From Eleftheria terrae (GTDB lineage Bacteria > Pseudomonadota > Gammaproteobacteria > Burkholderiales > Burkholderiaceae_C), in the NCBI RefSeq assembly GCF_030419005.1, contig NZ_CP106951.1, positions 868,001 through 932,000 of the forward strand: 64,000 nt of DNA, in the 5' to 3' direction. Positions 8,094-16,223 of this stretch are shown here, piece after piece. Under the pieces are notes generated by a model, which worked only from the letters and a program-made list of their open reading frames with translations, made no database searches and was not told where the DNA came from. The position numbers and the translations under genes were made by a program. The number at the start of each line of letters is the position of its first letter. The first letter of the stretch is position 1.

Positions 8094-9074
8094 ATGATTC
8101 CGTTGCACATCCTCTCCACCGGCAAGGCGCTGCCGGACCACTGCGTCACCTCGGCCGAACTCGATGGCCGGCTGGGCTTGCGTCCCGGCCAGGTCGAGAA
8201 AAAGTCCGGCGTGGTGCATCGCTTCCATGCCGGCAACGACGACAGCCAGTCCGGCCTGGCCGCTGCGGCGTTGCGCGACGCCATGGCACGCGGCGGCGTG
8301 GCGCCTGCCTCGATCGATTTGTTGATCTCCGCCAGTGGCGTGGCCGAGCAGGCCTTGCCGTCCACCGCCTGCCGCATCGTCGAGCCGGCCGGCTTGCGCA
8401 TTGGCATGCCCGCCTTCGACGTCAATGCCAGCTGCCTGGGCTTCCTGGCCGCGCTGCAGGTGGCAGCCGGCCTGCTGGCCAGCGGCGCGTACCGGCGCAT
8501 CGCCATCGTGGCCAGCGACCTCGCCTCGCGCGGGCTGGACTGGAACGAGCCGGAAGCCTCGCTGATCTTCGGCGACGGCGCTGCAGCAGCGATTGTCGAA
8601 GCCGGCCCGGGCGGCTGCGGCATCGCCGCCCAGCGGCTGGAAACCTATCCCCAGGGCAAGGCGTGGTGCGAAGTGCGCGCCGGCGGTACGCGGCGCAACC
8701 CACGCGTCGGGCTGCTGCCGTCAGACCACCTCTTCTCTATGGATGGCAAGCGGGTCTTCAAGCTGGCTGCCGGGCTGATGGACGGTTTCCTGGCGCGCCT
8801 GTTCGAGGGCAGCGGCCACCGCCTGGACCAGATGGATGCGGTGGTGCCGCACCAGGCCAGCCACCTGTCGATGTCGCACCTGCGCAAGCGCCTGGGCATT
8901 CCGGCCGATGCGCTGGTGGATATCTATGCCCGGCACGGCAACCAGGTCAGCGCGTCCTTGCCGACCGCACTGCACGAGGCCATCCAGACCCGGCGCGTCG
9001 GGCCTGGCTCGCGCGTGTTGCTGCTGGGCTCGGCGGCCGGCCTCACCCTGGGTGGCATGGTGCTGGTGCTATGA
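8094..9074 (+). CDS. KAS III-like (OleA/FabH-type) condensing enzyme
   Basis: A 326-residue thiolase-fold enzyme that should join an acyl-CoA or acyl-ACP to a second acyl unit. The Cys-His-Asn triad is present: Cys114 in VNASCLGF, His253 in VVPHQASH and Asn283 in RHGNQVSAS. Sequence around these sites resembles stand-alone FabH-like enzymes in secondary pathways rather than the housekeeping FabH. It is the first gene of a six-gene run; its stop overlaps the next start as ATGA. Context (NAD-dependent reductase, adenylate-forming enzyme, hydrolase) suggests a beta-keto product that is reduced and activated, as in long-chain olefin or beta-lactone synthesis, but substrates are not known. Confidence 0.85.
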   Translation: MIPLHILSTGKALPDHCVTSAELDGRLGLRPGQVEKKSGVVHRFHAGNDDSQSGLAAAALRDAMARGGVAPASIDLLISASGVAEQALPSTACRIVEPAGLRIGMPAFDVNASCLGFLAALQVAAGLLASGAYRRIAIVASDLASRGLDWNEPEASLIFGDGAAAAIVEAGPGGCGIAAQRLETYPQGKAWCEVRAGGTRRNPRVGLLPSDHLFSMDGKRVFKLAAGLMDGFLARLFEGSGHRLDQMDAVVPHQASHLSMSHLRKRLGIPADALVDIYARHGNQVSASLPTALHEAIQTRRVGPGSRVLLLGSAAGLTLGGMVLVL

Positions 9075-10087
9075 AGGTCCTGGTCACCGGCGCCACCAGT
9101 GGCCTGGGGCGCAACGCGGTGGATGACCTGCTGCAGCACGGCCTGCCACTGCGGGCCACCGGGCGCAACCTGCAGCAGGGCGCTGCGCTGCAGCAGCTGG
9201 GCGTGGACTTCGAGCCGGCCGACCTGTCGCTGCTCACCCCGGTGCAGGCCGACCGCCTGCTGCGGGACGTCGACACGGTGTGGCACTGCGCGGCACTGTC
9301 GTCCCCATGGGGCCCGCGCCGCGCCTTCGAGGCGGCCAATGTCGAAGCCACCCGGCGGCTGGCCGAGGCGGCGGTGCGCCAGGGCGTGCGGCGTTTCGTG
9401 CACATCTCGACGCCGTCGCTGTACTTCGACTTCCGCCACCGCCAGCAGATCGACGAGGCCTGGCGCCCGGCCCGCCCGGTGAACGCCTATGCCGCCACCA
9501 AGGGCGAGGCGGAGGCGGTGTTGCAGAGCATCGCCTCGCGCCACGCCGGCACCACGGTGGTGATGCTGCGGCCGCGTGCGATCTTCGGGCCGCATGACCG
9601 GGTCATCGTGCCGCGCCTGCTGGCCCTGATGCGCCAGCGTGGCGGCGTGCTGCCGCTGCCAGGAGGCGGTCGCGCCCGCATGGACATGACCTATGTCGGC
9701 AACGTGGTGCATGCCATGCACCTGGCCAGCCGCGTGCCGGGCCTGCGCTCCGGCTCGGTCTACAACATCACCAACCAGGCGCCGACCACGCTGGCCGACC
9801 TGCTGCAGCGCCTGTTCGTCGACCAGCTGGGCCTGCCGCTGCGCATCCGCGCGCTGCCCTACCCGCTGCTGGCCGGCGTCGCCCGGCTGCTGGAGGCCGG
9901 CGGCCGGCTCACCGGCCGTGAGCCGCCCTTCACGCGCTACAGCATGGGCGCGCTGCACTACGAAATGACGCTGGACACCGGCCGCGCCCGCCGCGAGCTG
10001 GGCTGGCAACCGGTGATCGACCTGGATGAAGGCATCCGGCGCACCGCCGCATGGATACGAGCACATGGCACGCCTCACGGTCTTTGA
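9071..10087 (+). CDS. NAD-dependent epimerase/dehydratase (OleD/3-beta-HSD-like)
   Basis: A 338-residue extended short-chain dehydrogenase. It has the Rossmann motif GATSGLG at 7-13, a catalytic Tyr140/Lys144 pair (YAATK) and an upstream active-site Ser in HISTPSLY (111-118). The overall pattern is that of the 3-beta-hydroxysteroid dehydrogenase/OleD group. In this operon the natural substrate would be the 2-alkyl-3-ketoacid made by the preceding condensing enzyme, giving a 3-hydroxyacid. That is inferred from gene order and family, not shown. Overlaps of 4 bp upstream and 23 bp downstream imply translational coupling. Confidence 0.85.
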   Translation: MKVLVTGATSGLGRNAVDDLLQHGLPLRATGRNLQQGAALQQLGVDFEPADLSLLTPVQADRLLRDVDTVWHCAALSSPWGPRRAFEAANVEATRRLAEAAVRQGVRRFVHISTPSLYFDFRHRQQIDEAWRPARPVNAYAATKGEAEAVLQSIASRHAGTTVVMLRPRAIFGPHDRVIVPRLLALMRQRGGVLPLPGGGRARMDMTYVGNVVHAMHLASRVPGLRSGSVYNITNQAPTTLADLLQRLFVDQLGLPLRIRALPYPLLAGVARLLEAGGRLTGREPPFTRYSMGALHYEMTLDTGRARRELGWQPVIDLDEGIRRTAAWIRAHGTPHGL

Positions 10088-10871
10088 AGCCGGCTACTGC
10101 ACCCACATGGCCTGCATGGCGCTGCGCGGCGCGGGCTGGCACACCTGCGCCTTCCCCGCACGTGCCTGGCTGGTGGAAACCCGCCGTGGACGCTGGCTGT
10201 GGGACACCGGCTACGCCTCCCACTTCCTCGACCACACCCGCGAGGGCCTGTTCGCGCTCTACCGCAAGGTGACCCCGGTGCACTTCGACGCGGCCGACGC
10301 GCTGTGCCGCCAGCTGCGCGAGCGCGGCTACGCGCCGGGCGACCTGACAGGGCTGATCCTCTCGCACTTCCATGGCGACCACATCGCCGGCCTGCGCGAC
10401 TTTCCCGGCCTGCCCTGCATCTGCAGCGGCACCGGCTGGCAGCAGACGCGCCGCCGGCGCGGCCTGGCGGCGTTGCGCCGCGGCTTCGTGCCGGGGCTGA
10501 TCCCGCCGGACTTCGAGGCTCGCCTGAGCTTCATCGAGTCCTTCGAGCCGGTGCCGCTGCCGGCCACCCTGGCGCCCTTCACCACCGCCCGTGCGGTGCC
10601 CGGCAGCGATGGCGAGCTGCTGCTGGTGGAGCTGCCTGGCCACGCGGCCGGCCACATCGGCGCGCTGGTGCAGACGCAGGCGGGCTGGACCCTGCTGGCC
10701 GCCGATGCGGCATGGTCGGAGCACGGCTATCGCGACCTGCGCGGGCCGTCGCCGCTGACGCACCTGATTCTTGATGACACGCCGGCCTACCACCACACCC
10801 TGCAGCAGCTGCACCGGCTGCACCAGGGCGGTGGCGCCACCATCCTGCTCAGCCACGAGGGCGCCCTGTGA
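10065..10871 (+). CDS. MBL-fold metallo-hydrolase
   Basis: A 268-residue metallo-beta-lactamase-fold protein. The metal-binding signature HFHGDH is at 101-106, with further ligand candidates in ELPGHAAGHIG and in the Asp of LLAADAAW. The ATG at 10065 is used; an in-frame ATG at 10026 would make a longer overlap with the reductase gene. Relatives hydrolyse lactones, thioesters or phosphodiesters. Between a reductase and an adenylate-forming enzyme it could open a beta-lactone or release a thioester, a position filled by the alpha/beta-hydrolase OleB in olefin clusters. Confidence 0.83.
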   Translation: MARLTVFEAGYCTHMACMALRGAGWHTCAFPARAWLVETRRGRWLWDTGYASHFLDHTREGLFALYRKVTPVHFDAADALCRQLRERGYAPGDLTGLILSHFHGDHIAGLRDFPGLPCICSGTGWQQTRRRRGLAALRRGFVPGLIPPDFEARLSFIESFEPVPLPATLAPFTTARAVPGSDGELLLVELPGHAAGHIGALVQTQAGWTLLAADAAWSEHGYRDLRGPSPLTHLILDDTPAYHHTLQQLHRLHQGGGATILLSHEGAL

Positions 10872-12163
10872 CCCAGCTGTTGCGCCTGCTTGGCGCCTTT
10901 CGCCAGACCCGCCGGCTGAGCTGGCCTGACCGTGCCGCGCTGCTGGCCCACCAGGAACGGCAGTGGCAGCGCTACTGCCGTCGCGTGCTGCCGCGCAGCG
11001 CGTGGTTCCGGCCCTGGCTGGAGCAGCCGCTGGACCAGTGGCCGCAGATGAACAAGGCGCTGATGATGGCGCACTTCGACGAGATGAACACCGCCGGCCT
11101 GAAGCTGGCCGAGGTGCTGGCCTGTGCCCGGGCTGCCGAGGAGACGCGCGACTTCAGCCCCACGCTGGGCCGCTACAGCGTCGGCCTGTCGTCGGGCACA
11201 TCGGGCGGGCGCGGGGTCTTCGTGGTCAGCCCCGAGGAACGGGCGCAATGGGCCGGCGTGATGCTGGGCCGCCTGCTGCCCGGCGGGCTGCTGCAGGGGC
11301 AGCGGGTGGCCTTGTTCCTGCGCGCCAACAGCAACCTCTACCGCACGGTACGCACACCCTGCCTGCAGTTCCGCTTCTTCGACCTGTTCAGCCCGCTGGA
11401 GGCGCATGCCGGCCCGCTGGCCGCCATGCAGCCCAGCATCGTCGTGGCACCTGCCCAGGTGCTGCGGGCACTGGCGCTGCGAGTGCAGGCTGGGCAACTG
11501 GACATCGCGCCCGAGCGGGTCATCTCGGTGGCCGAGGTGCTGGAGCCACAGGACCGGCGGCTGCTGCAACAGGTCTTCGGCCGGGTCAGCGAGGTCTACC
11601 AGGCGACCGAAGGTTTCCTCGGCAGTAGCTGCAGCCATGGCAGCCTGCACCTGAACGAGTCCTTCCTGCGCATCGAGCCGCAATGGCTGGACGACAAGCG
11701 CTTCGTGCCGCTGGTGACCGACTTCACCCGCAGCACCCAGCCCATCGTGCGCTACCGGCTTGACGACATCCTGGTGGCGCGCGCCGCGCCCTGCCCTTGC
11801 GGCAATCCCGAGCTGGCCATCGACCGCATCGAAGGCCGCTGTGACGATGTGCTTCGCCTGCCGGGTGCGGCCGGCGCGCCGGTGACGGTATTTGCCGATG
11901 TGGTCTCGCGCGCCCTGGCGCAGGTGCTGCCGCTGGACGCCGACTACCGCTTGGTGCAAAGCGGCCCGCGGGCGCTGGGCCTGGCCATCGCACCGCTTGA
12001 CGCGGACGTGCACCAGCGCTGCCGGGCCCACCTGGGCCAGGTGTTCGCCCGACTGGGCGTGGCCACCGAGGCGCTGCACTGGGACGCGCCGGCCGGCTTG
12101 CCGGTGGCGGTCGACTTCACCGTCAAGCGACGCCGCATCGTCGGCTGGCGGGCTCCGGCATGA
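10868..12163 (+). CDS. Adenylate-forming enzyme (F390-synthetase/CapK-like)
   Basis: A 431-residue member of the phenylacetate-CoA-ligase/coenzyme F390 synthetase branch of the ANL superfamily. The nucleotide-binding loop is SSGTSGGRG at 108-116. Later motifs include YQATEGFLG, PIVRYRLDD and a Cys-containing turn APCPCGNPE before DRIEGRCDDVL. It should activate a carboxylate with ATP, but no CoA- or amine-acceptor can be read from the sequence. The GTG start overlaps the preceding TGA (GTGA). Within the operon it takes the position of OleC, although it belongs to a different ANL branch. Confidence 0.8.
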   Translation: MTQLLRLLGAFRQTRRLSWPDRAALLAHQERQWQRYCRRVLPRSAWFRPWLEQPLDQWPQMNKALMMAHFDEMNTAGLKLAEVLACARAAEETRDFSPTLGRYSVGLSSGTSGGRGVFVVSPEERAQWAGVMLGRLLPGGLLQGQRVALFLRANSNLYRTVRTPCLQFRFFDLFSPLEAHAGPLAAMQPSIVVAPAQVLRALALRVQAGQLDIAPERVISVAEVLEPQDRRLLQQVFGRVSEVYQATEGFLGSSCSHGSLHLNESFLRIEPQWLDDKRFVPLVTDFTRSTQPIVRYRLDDILVARAAPCPCGNPELAIDRIEGRCDDVLRLPGAAGAPVTVFADVVSRALAQVLPLDADYRLVQSGPRALGLAIAPLDADVHQRCRAHLGQVFARLGVATEALHWDAPAGLPVAVDFTVKRRRIVGWRAPA

Positions 12164-12801
12164 GGGCGCTCCTGCAGGCACTGCCGCCCCGGCTGCGCCA
12201 CCTGCTGTTCGGCTGGGGCAGCGTGGGCGTGGCCTACAGCCTTGGCGGCCTGCTGCAGCGGCCGGCCACGCTGCTGACCGAGTCGGCGCTGGACCGCCTG
12301 CTGCCCTTCGACCCGGCCGGCGTCTGGTGCTACTTGTCCTTCTTCCTGCTGGTGCCGCTTGGCTACCTGGCCTGCCCGGCGGCACGCCTGCCCTGGCTGA
12401 CCCGCGCCATGCAGTGCTGCGCGCTTGCCAGCGGGCTCGCCTTCATCGCCTGGCCCACCACCCTGGCCTACCCGGCGCTGCCGGCTGCCGGCGGCTGGAG
12501 CACCACGCTGCTGCAATGGCTGGCGGCGGCAGACACCGCGCAGAACTGCCTGCCCTCGCTGCACGGCGCGCTGACCGTGCTGGCCGCCTGGGCCCTGCTG
12601 CAGTGGCGCGAACGGCCCCTGCGCTCGCTGCTGGTGGTGCTGTGGGCGGCGGCCATCGCCTACAGCATCGTGCAGGCGCGGCGCCACTTGTCCATCGACC
12701 TCGGCGCCGGTGTGGTGCTCGGCCTTGCCGCGGGCCGGCTGTGCCGCCCCGCCGCCACACACGCCAGCCTTTGCCCCTTGCCGGAGACGACCGCGCCATG
12801 A
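12160..12801 (+). CDS. PAP2-type integral membrane phosphatase/transferase
   Basis: A 213-residue membrane protein with about five or six hydrophobic helices. The PAP2 signature is recognisable as CLPSLHGALT (motif 2, His) and RRHLSIDLGAG (motif 3, Arg-His-x3-Asp), both facing the same membrane side. The family removes phosphate from lipid phosphates or transfers head groups. Its start overlaps the previous stop (ATGA), and its own stop overlaps the start of the next gene. In this operon it could process a lipid phosphate intermediate or transfer a head group to the finished lipid. Confidence 0.8.
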   Translation: MRALLQALPPRLRHLLFGWGSVGVAYSLGGLLQRPATLLTESALDRLLPFDPAGVWCYLSFFLLVPLGYLACPAARLPWLTRAMQCCALASGLAFIAWPTTLAYPALPAAGGWSTTLLQWLAAADTAQNCLPSLHGALTVLAAWALLQWRERPLRSLLVVLWAAAIAYSIVQARRHLSIDLGAGVVLGLAAGRLCRPAATHASLCPLPETTAP

Positions 12802-13988
12802 ACGCCCTTGCCTTGCCGCTGGCCCTGATGCTGGTGCTGGTGCTCGCCGAACAGCTCGCGCTCAAGTGGCGCCGCGGCCAGCCCATTCCCTGGCTCGACC
12901 TGATCTTCAACCTGCATTCCGGCCAGCTCGTGCTGTGGCTGTTCCGCGGTGTGGAGGTGGCCGTGTTTGCCTGGGTGGCCGGGCATGCCAGCCTGGGCTG
13001 GCTGTCGCACTGGCCCGCGCCGGCACTCTGGCTCTTCACCGTGCTGGCCTGGGACCTGGGCTTCTACTGCCTGCACCGCGTGCATCACAAGATCGGCTGG
13101 ATGTGGGCCATTCACGTGGTGCACCACCAGGGCGAGCACTTCAACCTGTCGCTGGGCATCCGCAATTCCTGGTACTCGTCGCTCGCGTCGATTCCCTTCT
13201 TCCTGCCACTGGCCGTGCTGGGCGTGCCGACCGAGGTCTTCATGGTGGTGAGCAGCGTCCACTACTCCATCCAGTTCTACAACCACAACGGCTGGGTGGG
13301 CCGCTGCGGCTGGCTGGAGCAGGTGCTGGTGACGCCGTCGCACCACCGGGTGCACCATGGCGCCAACCCCGAGTACATCGACAAGAACTTCGGCGGCACC
13401 TTCCTGTGGTGGGACCGGCTGTTCGGCACCTTCCAGCCGGCGTTGCCCGAGGTGCCCATCGTCTACGGCACCCCCGGCCTGCCGGCCAGCCACAACCCGT
13501 TCTGGGCCAGCCACCTGCCGGTGCTGCGCTACCTGGGCTGGCCGGGCCCGCGACTGCGCCAGCAACCGGCCAGCACGGTGCTCGGGCGCCTGGTGGGCGC
13601 CGGCGGCATCGCGCTGTTTGCGGTGGTGATCTATTGCGTGCACCGCCAGGGCGGCTGGCCGCCGGGCCAGGAGGCGGTGCTGTTCGCCCTGGTGATCGCG
13701 CTGTCGTTGGTGCTGGGCGGACTCTCCGATGGCCGCCCCTGGGCGGCGCCTGCCTGGTGTGTGCTCGGCCTGGCGCTGCCGCTGGCGTTCATCGGCCGCT
13801 ACCAGTTGCGTGACCCGTTCGGCTGCGCCGTGATGCTGGCCCTGGGGCTGCATGCGCTGGCGCTGGGCGCCTGGTGGTGGCGCGGGCAGCGCCGCCACAC
13901 CGCACCGCCCCCCGCAGAGCCTGTGGCCCTGCCTGCCGGCTTGACGCCATCGCAGCGCGGCGCCGGCCCGTCCGCGGCCGAGCGTTAA
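12798..13988 (+). CDS. Sterol-desaturase/fatty-acid-hydroxylase family membrane protein
   Basis: A 396-residue multi-pass di-iron enzyme. The three histidine clusters of the family are present: HRVHH at 93-97, HVVHH at 106-110 with a following GEHFN, and HHRVHH at 182-187. The N-terminal 250 residues carry the catalytic membrane domain; the C-terminal 140 add about four more hydrophobic helices. Members use O2 to hydroxylate or desaturate alkyl chains of lipids. As the last gene of the six-gene run it probably tailors the product made by the upstream enzymes. Confidence 0.85.
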   Translation: MNALALPLALMLVLVLAEQLALKWRRGQPIPWLDLIFNLHSGQLVLWLFRGVEVAVFAWVAGHASLGWLSHWPAPALWLFTVLAWDLGFYCLHRVHHKIGWMWAIHVVHHQGEHFNLSLGIRNSWYSSLASIPFFLPLAVLGVPTEVFMVVSSVHYSIQFYNHNGWVGRCGWLEQVLVTPSHHRVHHGANPEYIDKNFGGTFLWWDRLFGTFQPALPEVPIVYGTPGLPASHNPFWASHLPVLRYLGWPGPRLRQQPASTVLGRLVGAGGIALFAVVIYCVHRQGGWPPGQEAVLFALVIALSLVLGGLSDGRPWAAPAWCVLGLALPLAFIGRYQLRDPFGCAVMLALGLHALALGAWWWRGQRRHTAPPPAEPVALPAGLTPSQRGAGPSAAER

Positions 13989-14060
13989 GGTCGTCCCGTC
14001 GCGCCGGCCCGGCCAGCACAGCGGCAAGCCGCGGCCGGCGTGTGAGGCAAGCCAACCGCC

Positions 14061-14402
14061 TCAGAGCCCGAGGATGCCAAGCACCGGGACGGCATTGGCA
14101 CACAGCAGCAACCAGCCGGCGATGCGCCAGCGTTCCCGGCGCAGCAGCGCCACCATTGCGCAGAGTGCGCCCGCCAGGCAGGACAGCCACCCGCCGAACA
14201 GCATCACGAACAGCGCGCCCCAGCCGTCGTGCTCGGGCAGCATCCCGAACGTCAGCGCGAAGCCGGCCAGTGGTACCAGCAGGGCCGCCACGCACATCAC
14301 CGGCCGCCGGCGCGGGCGCACCGCAGGCGGCGTGCCATTCCCGCGCACCGGCACCCCAGGGGGGGCCGTCTCGGCAAACAAAGGCATCGAAGGCAGCGGC
14401 AT
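14061..14402 (-). CDS. Small membrane protein
   Basis: A 113-residue protein with three predicted transmembrane helices (about residues 35-55, 62-86 and 93-112) after a polar Pro/Arg-rich N-terminus. The ATG at 14402 is preferred because ccaggatgtcc precedes it; an ATG two codons earlier is also possible. It lies convergent to the lipid operon and 96 bp downstream of the NYN-domain gene on the same strand. No family is recognised. Confidence 0.6.
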   Translation of the reverse strand: MPLPSMPLFAETAPPGVPVRGNGTPPAVRPRRRPVMCVAALLVPLAGFALTFGMLPEHDGWGALFVMLFGGWLSCLAGALCAMVALLRRERWRIAGWLLLCANAVPVLGILGL

Positions 14403-14498
14403 GGACATCCTGGTGAAGCGAATCAAGTGCCGCGCAGCATAGCGACCGCGGCGGCACCGCGCCTTCCCCCGGATAGGCGGGGCCGCAGGGCCCTGCAT

Positions 14499-15323
14499 TC
14501 AACGCCAGCGCAGCTCGCGTCCCGACGGCCCGTCGCGCCAAGCGAGCCCGCCGGCCAGGCCGGCCAGCAGGGCGTCGAAGGTGTCGCTGCCGTGCTCGCG
14601 GACGTCGAAGCTCCCGTCCAGCCGGCGCACCATGCGCTCCACCGCGGACGGCTCGGCCCACGGCTCGCCGCTGCGCAGGGCCAGCACGCGCAGCGCGCGT
14701 CGCACCAGCTCGGCGGCGGGGCCGCCAGGCAGCGGCTCCTCACGCACGCCGGAGGCGTCGGCCGGGCCCGGCGGCGCCTCTTCCACCAGGCTCTCGTAGT
14801 AGCGGAATTCGTGGCAGCTGCGCGCCCAGTGCCGATTGGTGGTGCGGCGGCTGCCCACGCCGACCAGCCGGCGCCCGGCGGCCTTCACCTTCTGCGCCAG
14901 CGGCATGAAGTCGCTGTCGCCGCCGACCACCATCACGGTGCCCACGTGCGGCTGGCGGCCCAGGTCCTCCATCGCGTCGAGGCAGAGGCGGATGTCGGCG
15001 CCGTTCTTGGCCGAAGCACCGGGCGGGAAGAGCTGGATGAGCTCGATCGCGTTTTGCAGCAGCACGTCGCGGTAGCGGCCGAAGAACTGCCAGTTGCAGT
15101 AGGCGCGGTGGACCGCGATCGGCCCCAGCGCATGGGCCAGGTCGACGACGGCCTGCACGTCGATCAGCGGCTCCTGCAGCCGGAAGCGGGCATCGGGCTT
15201 GTGGTAGCTGCCTTCACCCTGACGCGCCTCGCAGAGGCTGGCATGCAGGTTCTCGAAGTCCCAGTAGAGGGCGATGGCACCCTGGGGTTCGTCAGGCAGC
15301 GAGGCGGTGGGGTTCACGGGCAT
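14499..15323 (-). CDS. NYN-domain ribonuclease-like protein with C-terminal OST-HTH-type domain
   Basis: A 274-residue protein. Residues about 15-180 match the NYN/LabA (PIN-like) fold: an acidic WDFENLHA near the start, NGADIRLCLDAMEDL in the middle and VVGGDSDFMPLAQKVKAAG later. These supply the cluster of acidic metal-binding residues used by this nuclease superfamily. The C-terminal about 70 residues (VRRALRVLALRSG...FDALLAGLAG) resemble an OST-HTH/LOTUS RNA-binding domain. A role in RNA cleavage is likely from the family; the target is unknown. Confidence 0.83.
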   Translation of the reverse strand: MPVNPTASLPDEPQGAIALYWDFENLHASLCEARQGEGSYHKPDARFRLQEPLIDVQAVVDLAHALGPIAVHRAYCNWQFFGRYRDVLLQNAIELIQLFPPGASAKNGADIRLCLDAMEDLGRQPHVGTVMVVGGDSDFMPLAQKVKAAGRRLVGVGSRRTTNRHWARSCHEFRYYESLVEEAPPGPADASGVREEPLPGGPAAELVRRALRVLALRSGEPWAEPSAVERMVRRLDGSFDVREHGSDTFDALLAGLAGGLAWRDGPSGRELRWR

Positions 15324-15455
15324 CGGTCTTGGCAGTGGCGGCTGGCGCCTATGCTAAAGCCTACCTGCCCAGCGGCCCCGGGCGGGGCCGCGGGCCGCTG
15401 CGGCCACCGGCGGCCCTGGCAGGCCGCCGGCCGCACTGCGGCCTGCTGGATCAGC

Positions 15456-15761
15456 TTACTTGGCAGCGGCCTTGCGCTTGGCTGCCTTGGGGTCCACGGC
15501 GGCCTTGAACTTGGCGCCCGGGACGAACTTCGGCACCTTGGTCGCCGGGATCTTGATGGCCTTGCCGGCCTGGGGATTGAAGCCGGTGCGAGCGGCACGG
15601 TCAGCGCGCTTGAACGTGCCGAAGCCGATCAGCTGCACGGTGTCGCCTTTCTTCACGGCCGTCACGATGGAGTCCACCAGCGTGTCCAGGATCCGCCCTG
15701 CGGCCGCCTTGGTGAGTTCATGCTCAGAGGCGATCTTTTCGATGAGTTCGACGCGATTCAT
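15456..15761 (-). CDS. hup: HU-family histone-like DNA-binding protein
   Basis: A 101-residue nucleoid protein. It begins MNRVELIEKIA, carries the core VQLIGFGTFKRADRAARTG and the arm sequence FNPQAGKAIKIPA that intercalates DNA, and ends in a Lys/Ala-rich tail (DPKAAKRKAAAK). The tail is about ten residues longer than in standard 90-residue HU, which is common in betaproteobacteria. It is monocistronic. The downstream 15324-15455 stretch holds nested GC-rich inverted repeats that may form its terminator. Confidence 0.95.
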   Translation of the reverse strand: MNRVELIEKIASEHELTKAAAGRILDTLVDSIVTAVKKGDTVQLIGFGTFKRADRAARTGFNPQAGKAIKIPATKVPKFVPGAKFKAAVDPKAAKRKAAAK

Positions 15762-16222
15762 TCTTCGTACTTCCAATTGGAGACTTCGCCTCCGCCCCTG
15801 CGGAGTGCGGCTTCCGCGGTATGCGGAGCGGGCGTGAGTGTAGCGGCCCCGCACCGCCCAGGCCGGAAGTTCTTCACGCCACCCCCCGCGAACATGCGCC
15901 GGCAGTGGGCCCTGGCAGTGGCCTTGCGCTGCGCAAAGCCGCCCGCGGGCACGGGGCCTGCTGCTCTGCCTGTGGCGACCGCAGCGCCATGTCGCGCCCT
16001 TCTTCCCGCGCCCGCCGGCCGGGCCCGCCCGCCATGGCCGCAGGCCGGCCTGCCGTGAAAGGACCCCACCATGCACGCCCACGCTGACCTGCCCCGCTTC
16101 CGCCGTCGCCAGGCGTGCGCGCCCGTCGCAGGCACCGAAGGGGTGGCGGGCGCCCCCCGCCGACGCTCCCTGGCCGCTGCCACCGCAGCGCGACTGGCTT
16201 GCCCGCCTGCCGGAGCGCCTTG
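15762..16222. other. Intergenic region between hup and cheB
   Basis: About 460 bp. The part nearest hup must hold its promoter; it contains direct/inverted CCGC-rich repeats (around 15800-15825). The part nearest cheB holds one small ORF listed separately. Nothing else is recognisable. Confidence 0.4.
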
Positions 16223-16223
16223 A
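16071..16223 (+). CDS. Possible 50-residue upstream ORF coupled to cheB
   Basis: An ATG at 16071 opens 50 codons without interruption, and its TGA overlaps the cheB ATG as TGATG. Such an arrangement can couple translation of the two. The predicted peptide is Arg/Ala/Pro-rich with no motif, and the ribosome-binding site is weak (gaaagg). It may be a leader ORF or chance. Confidence 0.25.
   Translation: MHAHADLPRFRRRQACAPVAGTEGVAGAPRRRSLAAATAARLACPPAGAP

Noticed and set aside
7183..8097. Overlapping ORFs filling the 7.4-8.1 kb gap
   Set aside because: All are Arg/Pro/Ala-rich, lack start signals and show no family; they look like open noise in GC-rich DNA.
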